Translations under genes and position numbers: made by a program
Origin: Pegoplata infirma
Taxonomy: Eukaryota; Arthropoda; Insecta; Diptera; Anthomyiidae
Direction of reading: 5' to 3'
Assembly: GCA_963921195.1 (NCBI GenBank)
Contig: OY992537.1
Coordinates: 133,756,694-133,820,693, forward strand
Length of the DNA stretch: 64,000 nucleotides
Notes under the pieces: generated by a model
Told to the model about the DNA's origin: nothing
What the model saw: only the letters and a program-made list of their open reading frames with translations
Database searches by the model: none
Part shown: piece after piece, positions 18,404 to 28,878 of the stretch
Position numbering within the stretch: the first letter of the stretch is position 1
Layout of the letters: every line of letters begins with the position of its first letter

Positions 18404-19296
18404 AGGGGTGGTCCAATAACTGGTATCTTTTTTAAACATGCAATGAAATGAACATTACTCAATAGTTTTGAAACCTTATGGCTTTATTTGAAAGAGCAAA
18501 CATTCCCGTTTTTTATGGCAAACGACTTCATTGATGCGTCTTCGGCTTGCTCCGCTGTATCGCGTTGTAGCGCAGTACTGCGCTGCCAAACTGCACGTTT
18601 TTCGAAAAAAAGTTTTTAACCGAAATAAGGCACTCAAATGAGGTTATGTTAACAAACAAATTGGTACATCTTGGGATCGTAAAACTCGCAAGGTATTGTA
18701 AAGAATCCAATTCATCTATAGAAAGCAATAGATTTGAGTACACAATATTTTCAAAAATACAGCTGAAACTCCCATTTTCGTCAAAGATGAGCGCTACATA
18801 GCCATGATTACCGACTTTTTGTTGGCTTTTTGTAGAATATACCAACTTGGATGACATTTATTTTCAGAAGGATGTCGCAATATGTCCCACAGTCCATCAA
18901 ACAATCGATATTTTGCGCACTTAGTTCGGAAATCATGTTTTTCGCCATATTCGCGGTGACAATTGATCACTTCAGAGCTGCCGATTAACAACTTTAAAAA
19001 TTTTTTTGAGTGGTCTCGTTAAAGATTCATGCAACATGGGAAATCCAGAAATGTTCTAGGCCCATTCGACGAATATCGTTCAAGCCATTCGTGAGATAGA
19101 ACCAGAAACATTAGAAAAATGGGTGCCGAGAATGAGCTACTGCGGAGCTAACCCAGGCAACCGCATGAATGAAGTCGTTTGCCATAAATAATGGGAATAT
19201 TTGCTCTTTCAAATAAAGCCATAAGGTTTCAAAACTATTGAGTATTGTTCATTTCATTGCATGTTTTAAAAAGATACCAGTTATTGGACCACCCTG
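18404..19296 (+). mobile_element. Mariner-like element, internally deleted, with ~130-bp inverted ends
   Basis: The left end (GGGTGGTCCAATAACTGGTA, then TCTTTTTT) and the reverse complement of the right end agree over about 130 bp through CTTTATTTGAAAGAGCAAA and GGCAAACGACTTCATT. Both ends are flanked by TA (18402-18403 and 19297-19298), the target duplication of Tc1/mariner elements. It is inserted into the end of the tandem-module repeat, so it is younger than that repeat. At 893 bp it is shorter than a full element of about 1.3 kb. Confidence 0.8.
18630..19191 (+). pseudogene. Mariner-type transposase, decayed C-terminal half
   Basis: Across shifting forward frames the region conceptually gives NKQIGTSWD near 18655, then NLDDIYFQKDVAICPTVHQT and IDILRT near 18850-18925, and finally an uninterrupted tail at 19072-19191 (NIVQAIREIEPETLEKWVPR, then a YC block, GNRMNEVVCHK and TAA). 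This is the order of mariner transposase around the second catalytic aspartate (IWFQQDGATCHTA in relatives) and its C-terminus (I.EI...L..W..R..YC...G.H.N...F/CH). The stop codon lies inside the right inverted end. The N-terminal DNA-binding half and first catalytic Asp are missing. Several stops and frameshifts show it is inactive. Confidence 0.7.
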
Positions 19297-19620
19297 TAGA
19301 TTTTATATAATTTTATACAATTTTTTGAAAAATTTTACCTCTATATATAATTTTATATAAATATTTATAATTTGGTATAATTTTATCAAATTATATAAAA
19401 AAACTTTCAAACTCGGGTTTATATAATTTTATATAATTTATCCACCAAATCCTGGATATAATTATATATAATTTTATCAAATTATATGTACTTTTATATA
19501 ATTTTGTCCAACTTTTTGGAAAATTTTACCTCTTTATACAATTTTATATAATTATATATAATTTGATATAATTTTATCACATTATATATAATTATATCAA
19601 AAACTGTTTTACTTGGGAAG
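19297..19620. repeat. AT-rich palindromic repeat, second copy
   Basis: This is an inverted relative of 15318-15500 and 16540-16780, with TTTTACCTCTATATATAATT, CCACCAAATCCTGGATATAA and AAACTGTTTTACTTGGG. The same palindromic phrases recur, and it may be the far side of the element into which the mariner-like copy inserted. The following ~240 bases (19621-19860) are plain AT-rich DNA with nothing recognisable. Confidence 0.5.
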
Positions 19621-19860
19621 TAAAAAATAATTGAAATAATTATTATAATTAATTGAAATAATAATAAAAAAAAATTTCTAAAGTCCATATTGTCAATGAT
19701 TTTTTTTAAAGCCCAAAATGTCGATAAAATGACTAAAATAACTAGAATATGATCAAAATTATGTGGAATCTTGTTGAGGTGAAATTACACAAAAATTAAA
19801 CAAAAAATTTTATTATACAAAAATTATCCAAGGATTTTGAAATTGTCCCACTTTTGTGTA

Positions 19861-20560
19861 ATTATCCAGAAAGTGGCAACACTGATCTTTTGTCAAATCT
19901 TTAATAAGTGTAATAAACCAACGAAAACCTAATTTAAGTTAAATAAGCTTCTATTTGTTACCAATAAACCGCTTTAACTACATATCGGCCGAAATTTTTT
20001 TATGGGGCCTAAGTCCACAAATGGTCCGATTATAATCATTAGGTTATTAAAGTACAAGTTAAAAACATACAAACAAAATTTTAATAAAATATTTTCTAGT
20101 TTCATGAAATTTGAGAGATTTATATGAATATCGGGAAGGTGGTTTGTATGGGGGCTACAAGAAGAATTTCAGAATGTTAATTAGTAAATACAAAACACGT
20201 TTACCTGCCAAATTTCGAAAGGATACCTATTATAATACGGTCATTAGAGCCAATTGAACCAAATTAAAGCGGACCTTTGTATGGAGGCTAGGTCTAAACA
20301 TGGACCGATTTATTCCAATTTCAATAGACTTCGTCCTTGGGCCAAATGAAGCTTAAGTTTCAAATTTCAACCAAATCGATTGATAATTGCGACCTGTATC
20401 GTGTTTTCAACGTTTACATGGACGGACGGACAGACAGACGGACGGACGGACGGACGGACATCGCTAGAATGACTTAAAATGTTATTCTTAGTATCGGTTT
20501 TCTTCAAAGTGGGTCTAGGACCAATATTTCGGGTAACTATAAACATCAAAATGTTTGTCA
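19861..20560 (-). repeat. TACCCT/GTCCGTCC dispersed repeat, minus-strand copy
   Basis: Read on the minus strand this matches 30850-31560. It contains CCCGAAATATTGGTCCTAGA, the GTCCGTCC/GTCTGTCTGTCC tract (20421-20460 on the plus strand as GACGGACGG), ACACGATACAGGTCGCAAT, a GGTCCATGTTTAGACC block and the AAGCTTCTATTTGTTACCAA block. The terminal TACCCTACACC hairpin seen in the other copy is missing, so it is 5'-truncated relative to that copy. Confidence 0.65.
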
Positions 20561-22076
20561 AATTCTGAAATATTTTTTCTAAGAAAAAATTCTCAGTTTC
20601 TAAGGGATTTTTTCTAAAGAAAAGTTATAAGACATTTTTTCTAAAATTTTTTTGAGATAGTTTTCCTGAGATAGTTTTCTAAAAAAAATACTTTTCCCTT
20701 AGGAAATGATAAGGAAAGTTATTCGGTTAGAAAATGTCCAAAACTCTATTGCCTTTTATGTTTTTTATATGAAATTTCTTTAATTCGAAGCATTTTATCC
20801 TAAGGTTGTAACAAAATTCTTTAGGATAGAGACTATGGCTATTATTCATTATACTTATAGTAGACTTATGTAGGTTTATTTGACAATTATGCCTTCAATA
20901 GCTGTCAAATAAAACTACTTTAGTTATAATTCAGTTCTTGGGAATAACCACCTATGTGTGCTGACTTAAATCATCAGCACGCATATACCACTCCTAAGAA
21001 TTTTTTGAAACCTGGTCATTTTCTTTTTCTCTCTGTTCCTTTCCCTTCCTTTTTTTGTTTGGCAGGGGTGGGATTTCTAGATCCGCTCCTGATCCAGAGT
21101 ATCCCAGCCGTCATGGTAAAAAAATCTTTTTTATATCAATACTTTTAGTAAACATTGTAGAATAATAAAAAATATAATAAACTTTAGTGTATTCAATTAA
21201 ACTTCATAATGTTAACATCTATTATGTTCCGAAACACAAACTGCACAAGGTATTTATGTATGTAGCATAATTTGTAGTCATACCGGAAAATGTGTTATTA
21301 CAAATTGAACAACAATACAACAGCATACATACAAACATACTAGCATACATATTATGGTTGAACATATCCTTTCCAATAGCCTAAATGGAGTTTGCTTAGT
21401 GACAATACATTAGAATTTTACAAATTTTTGTTGACGTTGTTTAACTAATTTACTAACGTGGTCAAATGGTTTGATTATACATTACTACCAGACACCTAAC
21501 AATACCAACTGTTTCTCATGTAGTTGGTGTTGTTGTTGTTGTCATTCTGCACCTATGCTGCCTGCCCAAGGCCAATAACCAGACAGACACCTAACACTTA
21601 TGAAATACCTCATGTAGTTGTTGTTGTCGTTGCACCTATGCTTCCTGCCAGAGGACCATATTTTTTTTTTTTTGCTATATGTTTTGTACATTTTGAAAAC
21701 ATAACCTTTTGTCGATTCTTTCGTACATTTCCTTCCATATCATTCCACAATTTATTTATAAATAGAGCCTTCGATCGGTACCGTAGTACCGGCATTCGTG
21801 CTTCTCGGTATTACCGGGTAATGGTACCGGTTCCGCGGTTCTTAAATAATTGTCGGGAATGCTGGTGTACCCGGTTTTGACTTTATTACCGGTATTCCCG
21901 TTCTTTGTTTAAATTTACATTTTTTCTTTGTTTTTACAAAAAAAAATATACAAAATATATCAAAAACACCATTTACTTTTTTTATGAGTTTAAGAAAATA
22001 CAAATTTACATGATTTTCACTCCTGAAATACTGATTAAAATGGTGTAACTAACAAATTTAAATATTTTATGTGTAC
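20561..22076. other. Non-coding stretch with small repeats
   Basis: No gene is seen. Notable parts: a hairpin GTGTGCTGA...TCAGCACGC at 20955-20983; an imperfect tandem duplication at 21488-21655, in which CCAGACACCTAACA..CATGTAGTTGTTGTTG and CACCTATGCTGCCTGCC occur twice; and a cluster of ACCGG/CCGGT words at 21775-21900 whose style recurs at 28045-28150. The remainder is AT-rich. Confidence 0.4.
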
Positions 22077-22077
22077 G

Positions 22078-23388
22078 CTCAAAAAAACCTTGTCAAATTA
22101 CTAAAAAAAAGTCCCGTAATCCCTTTTTACCAATATTTGCCAGTTTTATTTGTTTTTTAACTAAAAAATTTCGATTGAGATTTAATTTTTTTCGTGTAAT
22201 TTTTCATTTTTTTGTAAATGGCCAAATTTTTAAGGTAATTTTACAAAAAAAAATCTATTTCAGTCACGAAAATTCCTTGTAAGCGATATCGCATCAAAGA
22301 AGTTGTAAATTTACAACTTTCTTGGTACAAAGCTCGTAAAATTACACAAAATCTTGTAATTTTTACTAGAAATTCTCGTACAATAGGATTCTCGTATATG
22401 AGGCATTCCACACCAAATGTCCAGCGAAAAAAAAACACGTGTACCGTAAACTTCTGAATAGGTTGTATGGATAGCCCTATATGGAACTTAGAAAATTGCG
22501 TTTTTGGTTTTTAAATTTTTCAAAAACTGGGCTTAGGAGGCGTGGTCAAATATTGGAAAAATGGTAAAATTTGTGGCGAGTTGCCTTAATTAAATATTTA
22601 TCACATTAAAACGGAATGCACCACAATCTCAAAAATTTACATTCTTATGTAGTTTTGTATGGGCTATCGATTATATTTTTTTTGGAAAATTTTCAGAACC
22701 CGTTCTGAAATTTTCCATTTTTTAAAAATGTCAATTTATTAAAAAAACATGCCACTTTTTTTTCTTTTTAAATTTTTTTTAAAAGTTTAGATGCAATTAA
22801 TAATACTCATTCGCAACGTTAAATCAAGAAAATACAAGCAAATTACAAAATTGTTATGAAATTTAAAGTTCAAATGCGATTTTCTCGAAAAAAAAACGAA
22901 GACCGTGTTTCTGAATTATTTTGTGTGGATGCACAAACATCTAAACTTTAAAAAAAAAATTTAAAAAAGAAAAAAAAAAGTGGCACGTTTTTTAATAAAT
23001 TAACATTTTTAAAAAATGGAAAATTTCAGAACGTGTTTTGAAAATTTTCAAAAGAAAAATTTTTGTCGATAGCCCATACAAAACTATAAAAGAATGTAAA
23101 TTTTTGAGATTGTGGTGCATTCCGTTTTAATGTGATAAATATTTTATCAATGCAATTCGCCACAAATTTTACCATTTTTCCAATATTTGACCACGCCTTC
23201 TAAGCCCAGTTTTTGAAAATTAGAAAAACCAAAAACGCAATTTTCTTAGTTCCATATAGGGCTATCCAAACACCCTATTCAGAAATTTACGGGACACATG
23301 TTTTTCTGTAGCGGGACATTTGGTGTGGAATACCTCATATATAGGATAGCACAAAATCTGGCAAAGTTACGAGAACACTCAAAAAATT
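22078..23388. mobile_element. CTCAAAAAAA-ended MITE-like element, interrupted by a foldback element
   Basis: The left end is CGCTCAAAAAAACCTTGT. The right end, TACGAGAACACTCAAAAAA, lies beyond the inserted foldback element at 22399-23337. Internal words AAAGAAGTTGTAAATTTACA, TACTAGAAATTCTCGTA and the ACAAGATTTT/AATCTTGTAA pair recur at 27815-28026. It is a small AT-rich element with CACTCAAAA-type ends and no coding capacity. Confidence 0.45.
22399..23337. mobile_element. Foldback element F1, 939 bp, TA-flanked
   Basis: Nearly the whole element is a palindrome. TGAGGCATTCCACACCAAAT at the left end reappears inverted at the right end, and the match continues inward through TAGCCCTATATGGAACTTAG, TTGGTTTTT, GGGCTTAGGAGGCGTGGTCA, TGTAGTTTTGTATGGGCTAT and a TTCTGAAATTTTCCAT block, almost to the centre near 22870. 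TA dinucleotides flank both ends. The ends resemble those of F3 at 37806-39839 (TGGGGCATTCCAGGCCAAAT), so these are related families. No ORF is present. Confidence 0.8.
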
Positions 23389-23793
23389 ATGTCATTAACT
23401 GTTTGTAGTTTATTTAAAAAGTTTTACGTTTAGTCGTTTTTTAAAGATATAACATTTGTTAGATGTTCTGTTTTTATTAATGACCTTTGTTTCAAAAATA
23501 ACACACTAAAAAATAAAGACTTTCATTAACATTTAATTTTTAAAGTCATTTATTTTTGTAATTTTTGTAAGTAAAAACTACTGATTATTCTTAAAATTTT
23601 AATGATTTGTGTTCGTTATTTTTTTTTTAATTGTTGGCATTTTTTAATGAAAAGTCATTAGTTTTTACCTACACAAGTAGGTTATTTTTTTGTAGAAAAA
23701 AAAAAATCAAAAAATTATTTAAAGATTTTTTGCAAAGGTTTGATTTGAAGCAAAGGGCTATAAAGTTAAAGTTGTAGTTAATATTTTTAACAG
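23389..23793. other. AT-rich spacer, nothing recognisable
   Basis: Only A/T-rich sequence with short homopolymer runs was seen. The sequence leads into the truncated 5' end of the jockey-like element; no promoter or target duplication could be identified. Confidence 0.4.
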
Positions 23794-23812
23794 GGCAAAA
23801 GTTCCTCAACCA

Positions 23813-24562
23813 ATGTTTCGAGTTGAGCTGGAGCCTGAAGCCAAAAGGCTAAAAAGGAATGAAATTCATCCCATCTACTCGGAACGATACCTTCTTCATC
23901 GTAGAGTTTCAGTAGAAGAACCGCTTAAAAGAAGTGGTCCAATCCAATGCTCAAACTGTCAAGAGTATGGACACACAAGATCCTATTGTACCTTAAGCAC
24001 AGTTTGTCCTGTATGTGGTGATTTACACTCTTCATCAGAGTGTACCGTAATTAAAAATGGTGAAGGTGTAAAGAAATGTAGCAACTGCGGAAATAACCAC
24101 TCTGCAAAATATCGGGGCTGCCCAATTTATAAGGAACTTAGATTAAAACTTAGGCAAAAACAACAACAGTCAAGGGGCCAAATATTATCGTTTGAACCAA
24201 GGAATGCATCGCAAAATACGGCAAATCCACTGGCCGTACCTAGTGCGCCACCTTTAAGTTTGATAAATCAGAGCTCAGTACCACCCGCGGCTCATTCTCC
24301 AGTTTCATCTGAGGCACATACTTCTTTAGGTAGTGCTGGTAACACATACGCTAATGCGTTAATAACGGGTTCTCAGCAACCCTGCAATCCCCCTAATATG
24401 GGAGGAGTGGAATCAATGTTTTTCACCCTAATGCAGTCAATGACTAATTTCATGTCTACAATGCAGAGCACAATGAATGCTTTTATGACATCCATGCAAG
24501 GTACAATAGAGGAGCTAAAAGCGCAAAATAAAACTTTGCAGGCTCTCATATCAAAAAAATAA
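23813..24562 (+). CDS. Jockey-like gag (ORF1), N-terminally truncated
   Basis: The 249-residue open frame starts at an internal methionine; in relatives the segment MFRVELEPEAKRLKR lies well inside gag. Three retroviral-type zinc knuckles follow: C46-C49-H54-C59 (CX2CX4HX4C), C65-C68-H72-C77 and C89-C92-H96-C103. The rest is a Ser/Pro/Gln-rich linker and a C-terminal segment repeating MQS and TMQ before ELKAQNKTLQALISKK, which could form a short coiled coil. Gag of these elements binds element RNA and brings the particle to its target. The stop TAA at 24560-24562 overlaps the ATG of ORF2 (TAATG). Confidence 0.85.
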   Translation: MFRVELEPEAKRLKRNEIHPIYSERYLLHRRVSVEEPLKRSGPIQCSNCQEYGHTRSYCTLSTVCPVCGDLHSSSECTVIKNGEGVKKCSNCGNNHSAKYRGCPIYKELRLKLRQKQQQSRGQILSFEPRNASQNTANPLAVPSAPPLSLINQSSVPPAAHSPVSSEAHTSLGSAGNTYANALITGSQQPCNPPNMGGVESMFFTLMQSMTNFMSTMQSTMNAFMTSMQGTIEELKAQNKTLQALISKK

Positions 24563-27221
24563 TGCGTTTGTTTAAAATATGTTTTTGGAATGCAAACGGC
24601 GTAAACCAGCATAAGGCTGAGATATCTAATTTTTTGCACAACAATAACATTGATGTGTTATTGTTATCGGAAACCCACCTCACGAACAGATATAATTTTC
24701 AGATTCCAGGTTATACATTTCACAAAACAAATCACCCTGACGGTAAGGCTCACGGGGGAACAGGTATTTTGATAAGAAGTAGAATTAAGCACCATGCTAT
24801 GGAAATTTATTCTACAATCTACCTTCAAGCTACCTCAATACATCTTGATTGTGTAGGAGGAGGACATCAGTTTACTGTCCTCCGCGGTTTTCAGTATCTA
24901 AGATACAATTTGAAATTTTTTTCAAAACTCTTGGTAATCGCTTCCTAGCTTGTGGAGACTACAATGCGAAACACACCTATTGGGGTTCACGTCTAGCGAA
25001 CCCTAGGGGAAGACAGCTTTACTGTGCTCTTATTGATCGAAGGAATAATTTAGACGTTATATCGTCTGGACAGCCGACTTATTGGCCTTCAGATCCAAGG
25101 AAAATTCCTGATCTTATCGATTTTGGAATAATGAAACATATCGACAGAAGTAAGTTATCTGCTGAAACATCATTTGATCTCAATTCAGACCATTCTCCAG
25201 TAATTTTAACATATTACGATGAACCAATTTCGGTTAAGACACCCTGTGGACTCACTTCGTCAAAGACGAATTGGTTAAAATATAAAAAGTACATTAGTAG
25301 CCACATCCACATTAGTCCATCTTTGGAATGTGAGGGGGATATAAGTGAATGTGTCCAGGACTTTACGTCCATTCTGAGATCAGCAGCAGAGCAGTCTTCG
25401 GCTCCCATAACCGTTGCTTCCTCAGATCGCAGTTTTTATGTTTCAAACTCTGAAATCGAGCAACTTCTAACCGTTAAAAGAAGGCTAAGAAGAGAATGGC
25501 AAAACAGTCGATCCCCTGCTGCGAAGCAGAGGCTGTCTGAAGCTACGAGAAACCTTAGAAAAGCCCTTCATTTGGAAGAGGATCGCATTAATAGCGTGTA
25601 TGTGGAAAGTTTATCGCATAAAAGTTCAGCGAACTATTCACTTTGGAAAGCTACTAAAATTAAACCACCGGTAGAGGGCGAACCACCGCTGAGAAAGCAA
25701 TGTGGCAATTGGGCACGCAGTGAAGAGGAGAAAGCATACTCATTTGCGGAACATTTGAGGACTGTCTTTGAGCCAAACTTGGCAGAGAATAATTTTACAC
25801 TTCCGGATCTGCCTGTGCATATGGATCACAACTCAGGTAATATACTATTTAACGCCCAAGACGTTGATGAAATTATTCGAACGCAGCTAAGTCCAAAAAA
25901 AGCGCCTGGGTATGACTTGGTCACACCAAACATGATAAAAAACCTACCATTTATAGCGGTTGAAGTTCTGACTAAAATATTTAATGCGATCTTGCAAAAA
26001 GGTTACTTCCCGGACATGTGGAAAATTTCTCAAATCAAGATGATTCCCAAGCCTGGAAAAGATTTAACACTAACTTCGTCATACAGGCCTATAAGTTTAC
26101 TTCCGTGCCTATCAAAACTATTTGAAAAGGTTTTTCTTCAAAAGATTCTTCCTATTATGGAAAACACAAATAGCATTCCAGCTCATCAGTTCGGCTTTCG
26201 TGAAAGGCATGGAACAATAGAGCAAGTGAACCGCATAACTTGCGAGATAAGGAAAGCCTTTGAAGAAAAAAAATACTGCTCTGCCGTTTTTCTGGATGTC
26301 GCTCAGGCATTTGATAAAGTATGGCACGAGGGTCTTTTATATAAAATAAAATATCACCTACCAATTGTTACACACAAACTTCTAGAATCTTACCTTCTTA
26401 ATCGCTACTTCAGGGTAAAATATAAGGAAACTACAACTTCTGATTATAAAATGAATGCAGGTGTTCCTCAAGGAAGTGTTCTCGGCCCCGTTCTTTATCT
26501 GATATTTACGTCGGACTTGCCGATATCTGAACATATAACTACATCAACATTTGCGGATGATACAGCTTTGATAAGCACTCACTCAGACCCTAATGTTGCC
26601 TCCTTGAGACTTAACAACCACCTTAGAGCTGTGGAGACGTGGTTCAAAAACTGGCGAATTAAAGTTAACGAACTTAAGAGCAAGCACGTTACGTTTACAC
26701 TTAGAATGGGGTCTTGTGCCCCTGTCTCGTTAAATGGTGTTAATATCCCACAGTCTGAGAGTGTTACATACCTTGGTATTCACTTAGACAGACGTCTTAC
26801 ATGGCGAAAACATTTAGAAGCCAAGAGGCTTCATATGAAGCTGAAAGCCTGCCAGTTACATTGGTTAATTAATAAGCATTCAAAACTTAGCCTTGACTCT
26901 AAGGTCATCCTGTATAATTGTATTATAAAACCAATATGGACTTATGGTATCCAACTATGGGGTACAGCCAGTATGTCTAATATTGAGCTTATACAGAGGG
27001 CACAATCGAAAATTCTAAGGATCATTACGGGAGCCCCGTGGTATGTCAGGAATATCAACATTCACGAGGACTTAAATATTCCGTTAGTAAGAGAAGAGTT
27101 TATAGGCATCAGAACGAATTACTTGGAAAAGCTTAGCAACCACCCAAACCCATTGGCGAGAGCCCTTACCCGAACCCAAACGCACACCAGACTGCAACGT
27201 GCAGACTTACCGCCCATTTAA
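24562..27221 (+). pseudogene. Jockey-like endonuclease-reverse transcriptase (ORF2), one frameshift
   Basis: The endonuclease begins MRLFKICFWNANGVNQHK with LLLSETHL and HGGTGILI. The frame then shifts at about 24870-24885: codons up to HQFTV are in frame with the start, while YCPPRFSVSK onward, with ACGDYNAKHTYWGSR and SDHSPVI, is in another frame. A small deletion explains this. The RT part is intact: KKAPGYDLVTP, YRPISLLPCLSKLFEK, VFLDVAQAFDKVWHEGLL, GVPQGSVLGPVLY, the catalytic FADD at 26550-26561 and VTYLGIHLDRRLTW. The C-terminus ends LQRADLPPI, typical of jockey-type elements. No RNase H is present. Apart from the shift, all catalytic motifs I can see are preserved. Confidence 0.88.
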
Positions 27222-27362
27222 TTTAGAGGCCCGTTCTTCAAAATGGCTCCTTGGGAGTAACTAGTATTTAAGTTAGTTTTTTAAGATTTACACACTTATT
27301 GTTAGGCCAAGAATGGGCAGATTCAATAATCAGAATAATAAAGAATTAAAAAAAAAAAAAAA

Positions 27363-27814
27363 GAAATATGAAAACATGTTTGTATCAAGTGACTTTAGCA
27401 CGATGGGTAGAGTGTGTGACCAGAATGTATTTGATTGCGGGATCGATTCCACAAAATAATATTTAAAATTTAAAAAAAAAAATATTTCAATAGCAAATTG
27501 TAAAAAATAACCTACGAAAACATTAAAAATTATTGATTTCGTAGGTTTTTTTTTTGGATTTTTTTGGTACAAATAACAGAAAAAAGAGTATATTTTTTTG
27601 GAATTTGTTGTTAAAAATAACAGAACAATCATTAATTTTTTAATTTTTTCGTAGGTTATTTTTTTCGAATGTCGAAATTTTTAATGTTTAATGTTATTTA
27701 TTTTAGAAAATGTTGTCAACAGTAAAAAATAAATGTTGATGTTTATTCAAACAAATGAATAATTACTGGGATGGTTTTAAATGTGTTTTTCATTTGTTTT
27801 TGTCTACAAAATAT
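27363..27814. other. Spacer with a tRNA-like box A/box B pair
   Basis: At 27399-27460 TAGCACGATGGGTAGAG resembles an A box, and 49 bases later GGATCGATTCC differs from the B-box consensus at one position. Flanking arms do not make a tRNA cloverleaf, so a SINE head or tRNA-derived fragment is likelier. An inverted word pair (AACCTACGAAA...TTTCGTAGGTT) recurs at 27509-27660. The rest is AT-rich. Confidence 0.35.
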
Positions 27815-28026
27815 TTTGAGTGAAGGCCTTGTAATTTTTATCGCGTCAAAAAAGTTGTAAATTTACAATTTTATTGGTAAAAAGCTTGCACATTTTTTGT
27901 TATTTTACAAGATTTTTACCAATAAAATTGTAATCTTTACTAGAAATTCTCGTAAAATATGTGCCAGCAACAAATTATTTTGCGTCGCTTTTTTGGTAAT
28001 TTTGCAAGATTTTTTTTTTGAGTGTA
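27815..28026. mobile_element. CTCAAAAAAA-ended MITE-like element, second copy
   Basis: It shares AAAAAAGTTGTAAATTTACA, TACTAGAAATTCTCGTAAAA and a right end TTTTTTTTTGAGTGTAG with the element at 22078-23388. An internal palindrome (TTTTATTGGTAAAAA...TTTTTACCAATAAAA) lies at about 27869-27925. No coding capacity. Confidence 0.4.
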
Positions 28027-28878
28027 GTAGATTTTGTTTGTGTTTTGAGAACAAGTACCAGGATTAGAACCGGAATCATAGGTATTCTAGATAATTTGTC
28101 AAGCGCCGGGAATGCCGTATCAGAAAACCACTATTTTTTGGAATACCGAAAACCTTCGAATGGGGGGCACTATTTTCAAATTAAATTATGATTATGTTAA
28201 CAAGAGTTATTGGTTGATATTTATTTTATATATAACCTTTAAATGTTTAACCTCCACATCGTTGGTTTTGTATTTGTAAAAGGCGTTGTCCTGTGATTTT
28301 TATGACTAACTTCATTAATATAATTAAATACAAGCACCATATAATTTCCTGTACATAAATATATTTAACCACAGTGTAACAGCAGCAGGAACAACAAAAA
28401 AATATAAACTAATAAAAATCAAATACATACATATGTATTTAATATACAAAAAGTATTATACATTTTTAATGAAAAAATGTAAATATCGCGAAAACTAAAC
28501 CAGATAGACCAAAAGGAAGGCAATTTTTGGCTCCATGGTATCGACGGTCCTCTCCACTTGTGTGGGTCCTAACTTTGAACCTAAAAAAGTTGGCATTCCC
28601 GAAAATTTTGAAATGCTCATATTTCGTTAAAATTTCGGTAACAACAAAAAGTCCAGTAATTTTTTAGCTCTTTACACGTATAACAAGAAAAAGTTGTCGT
28701 GTGTTTTTAGTTTAAGTGACCCAACTGGGTCTGGTCCCAATATGGTCTGCAATATTTGCAAGAAAACTTTCTAAATTTATTTTCCCAAGTGTTTTTTAAG
28801 TTATGCTTTTTTCCAATAAATTTTTTAATTTTTTATAAATAAATTTTTAAAAAAGTTTTTTTTGTAAGGTAATTACTA
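28027..28878. other. Non-coding stretch with degraded repeats
   Basis: The first 130 bases hold ACCGG/CCGGAAT-type words like those at 21775-21900. From 28500 to 28800 a degraded relative of the dispersed repeat at 930-1260 and 47697-47915 is visible (TTTTTGGCTCCATGGTATCG, GTGTGGGTCCTAAC, TTCCCGAAAATTTTGAAA). No open frame of interest. Confidence 0.35.

Larger units (their letters stand above)
23794..27362 (+). mobile_element. Jockey-like non-LTR retrotransposon, 5'-truncated
   Basis: It comprises a gag-like ORF1, an endonuclease-RT ORF2, a short 3' UTR, an AATAAA signal at 27337-27342 and a poly(A) run at 27348-27362. ORF1 starts inside the conserved region before the zinc knuckles, so the 5' end including the start of gag is missing. 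No target-site duplication was found by eye. One frameshift breaks ORF2, making the copy inactive but young. Confidence 0.88.

Noticed and set aside
20367..20561. Ser/Arg/Pro repetitive minus-strand frame as a gene
   Set aside because: It is a translation of the GTCCGTCC tract of a dispersed repeat.
24373..24639. Minus-strand frame over the gag/ORF2 junction
   Set aside because: Shadow of the jockey-like coding sequence.
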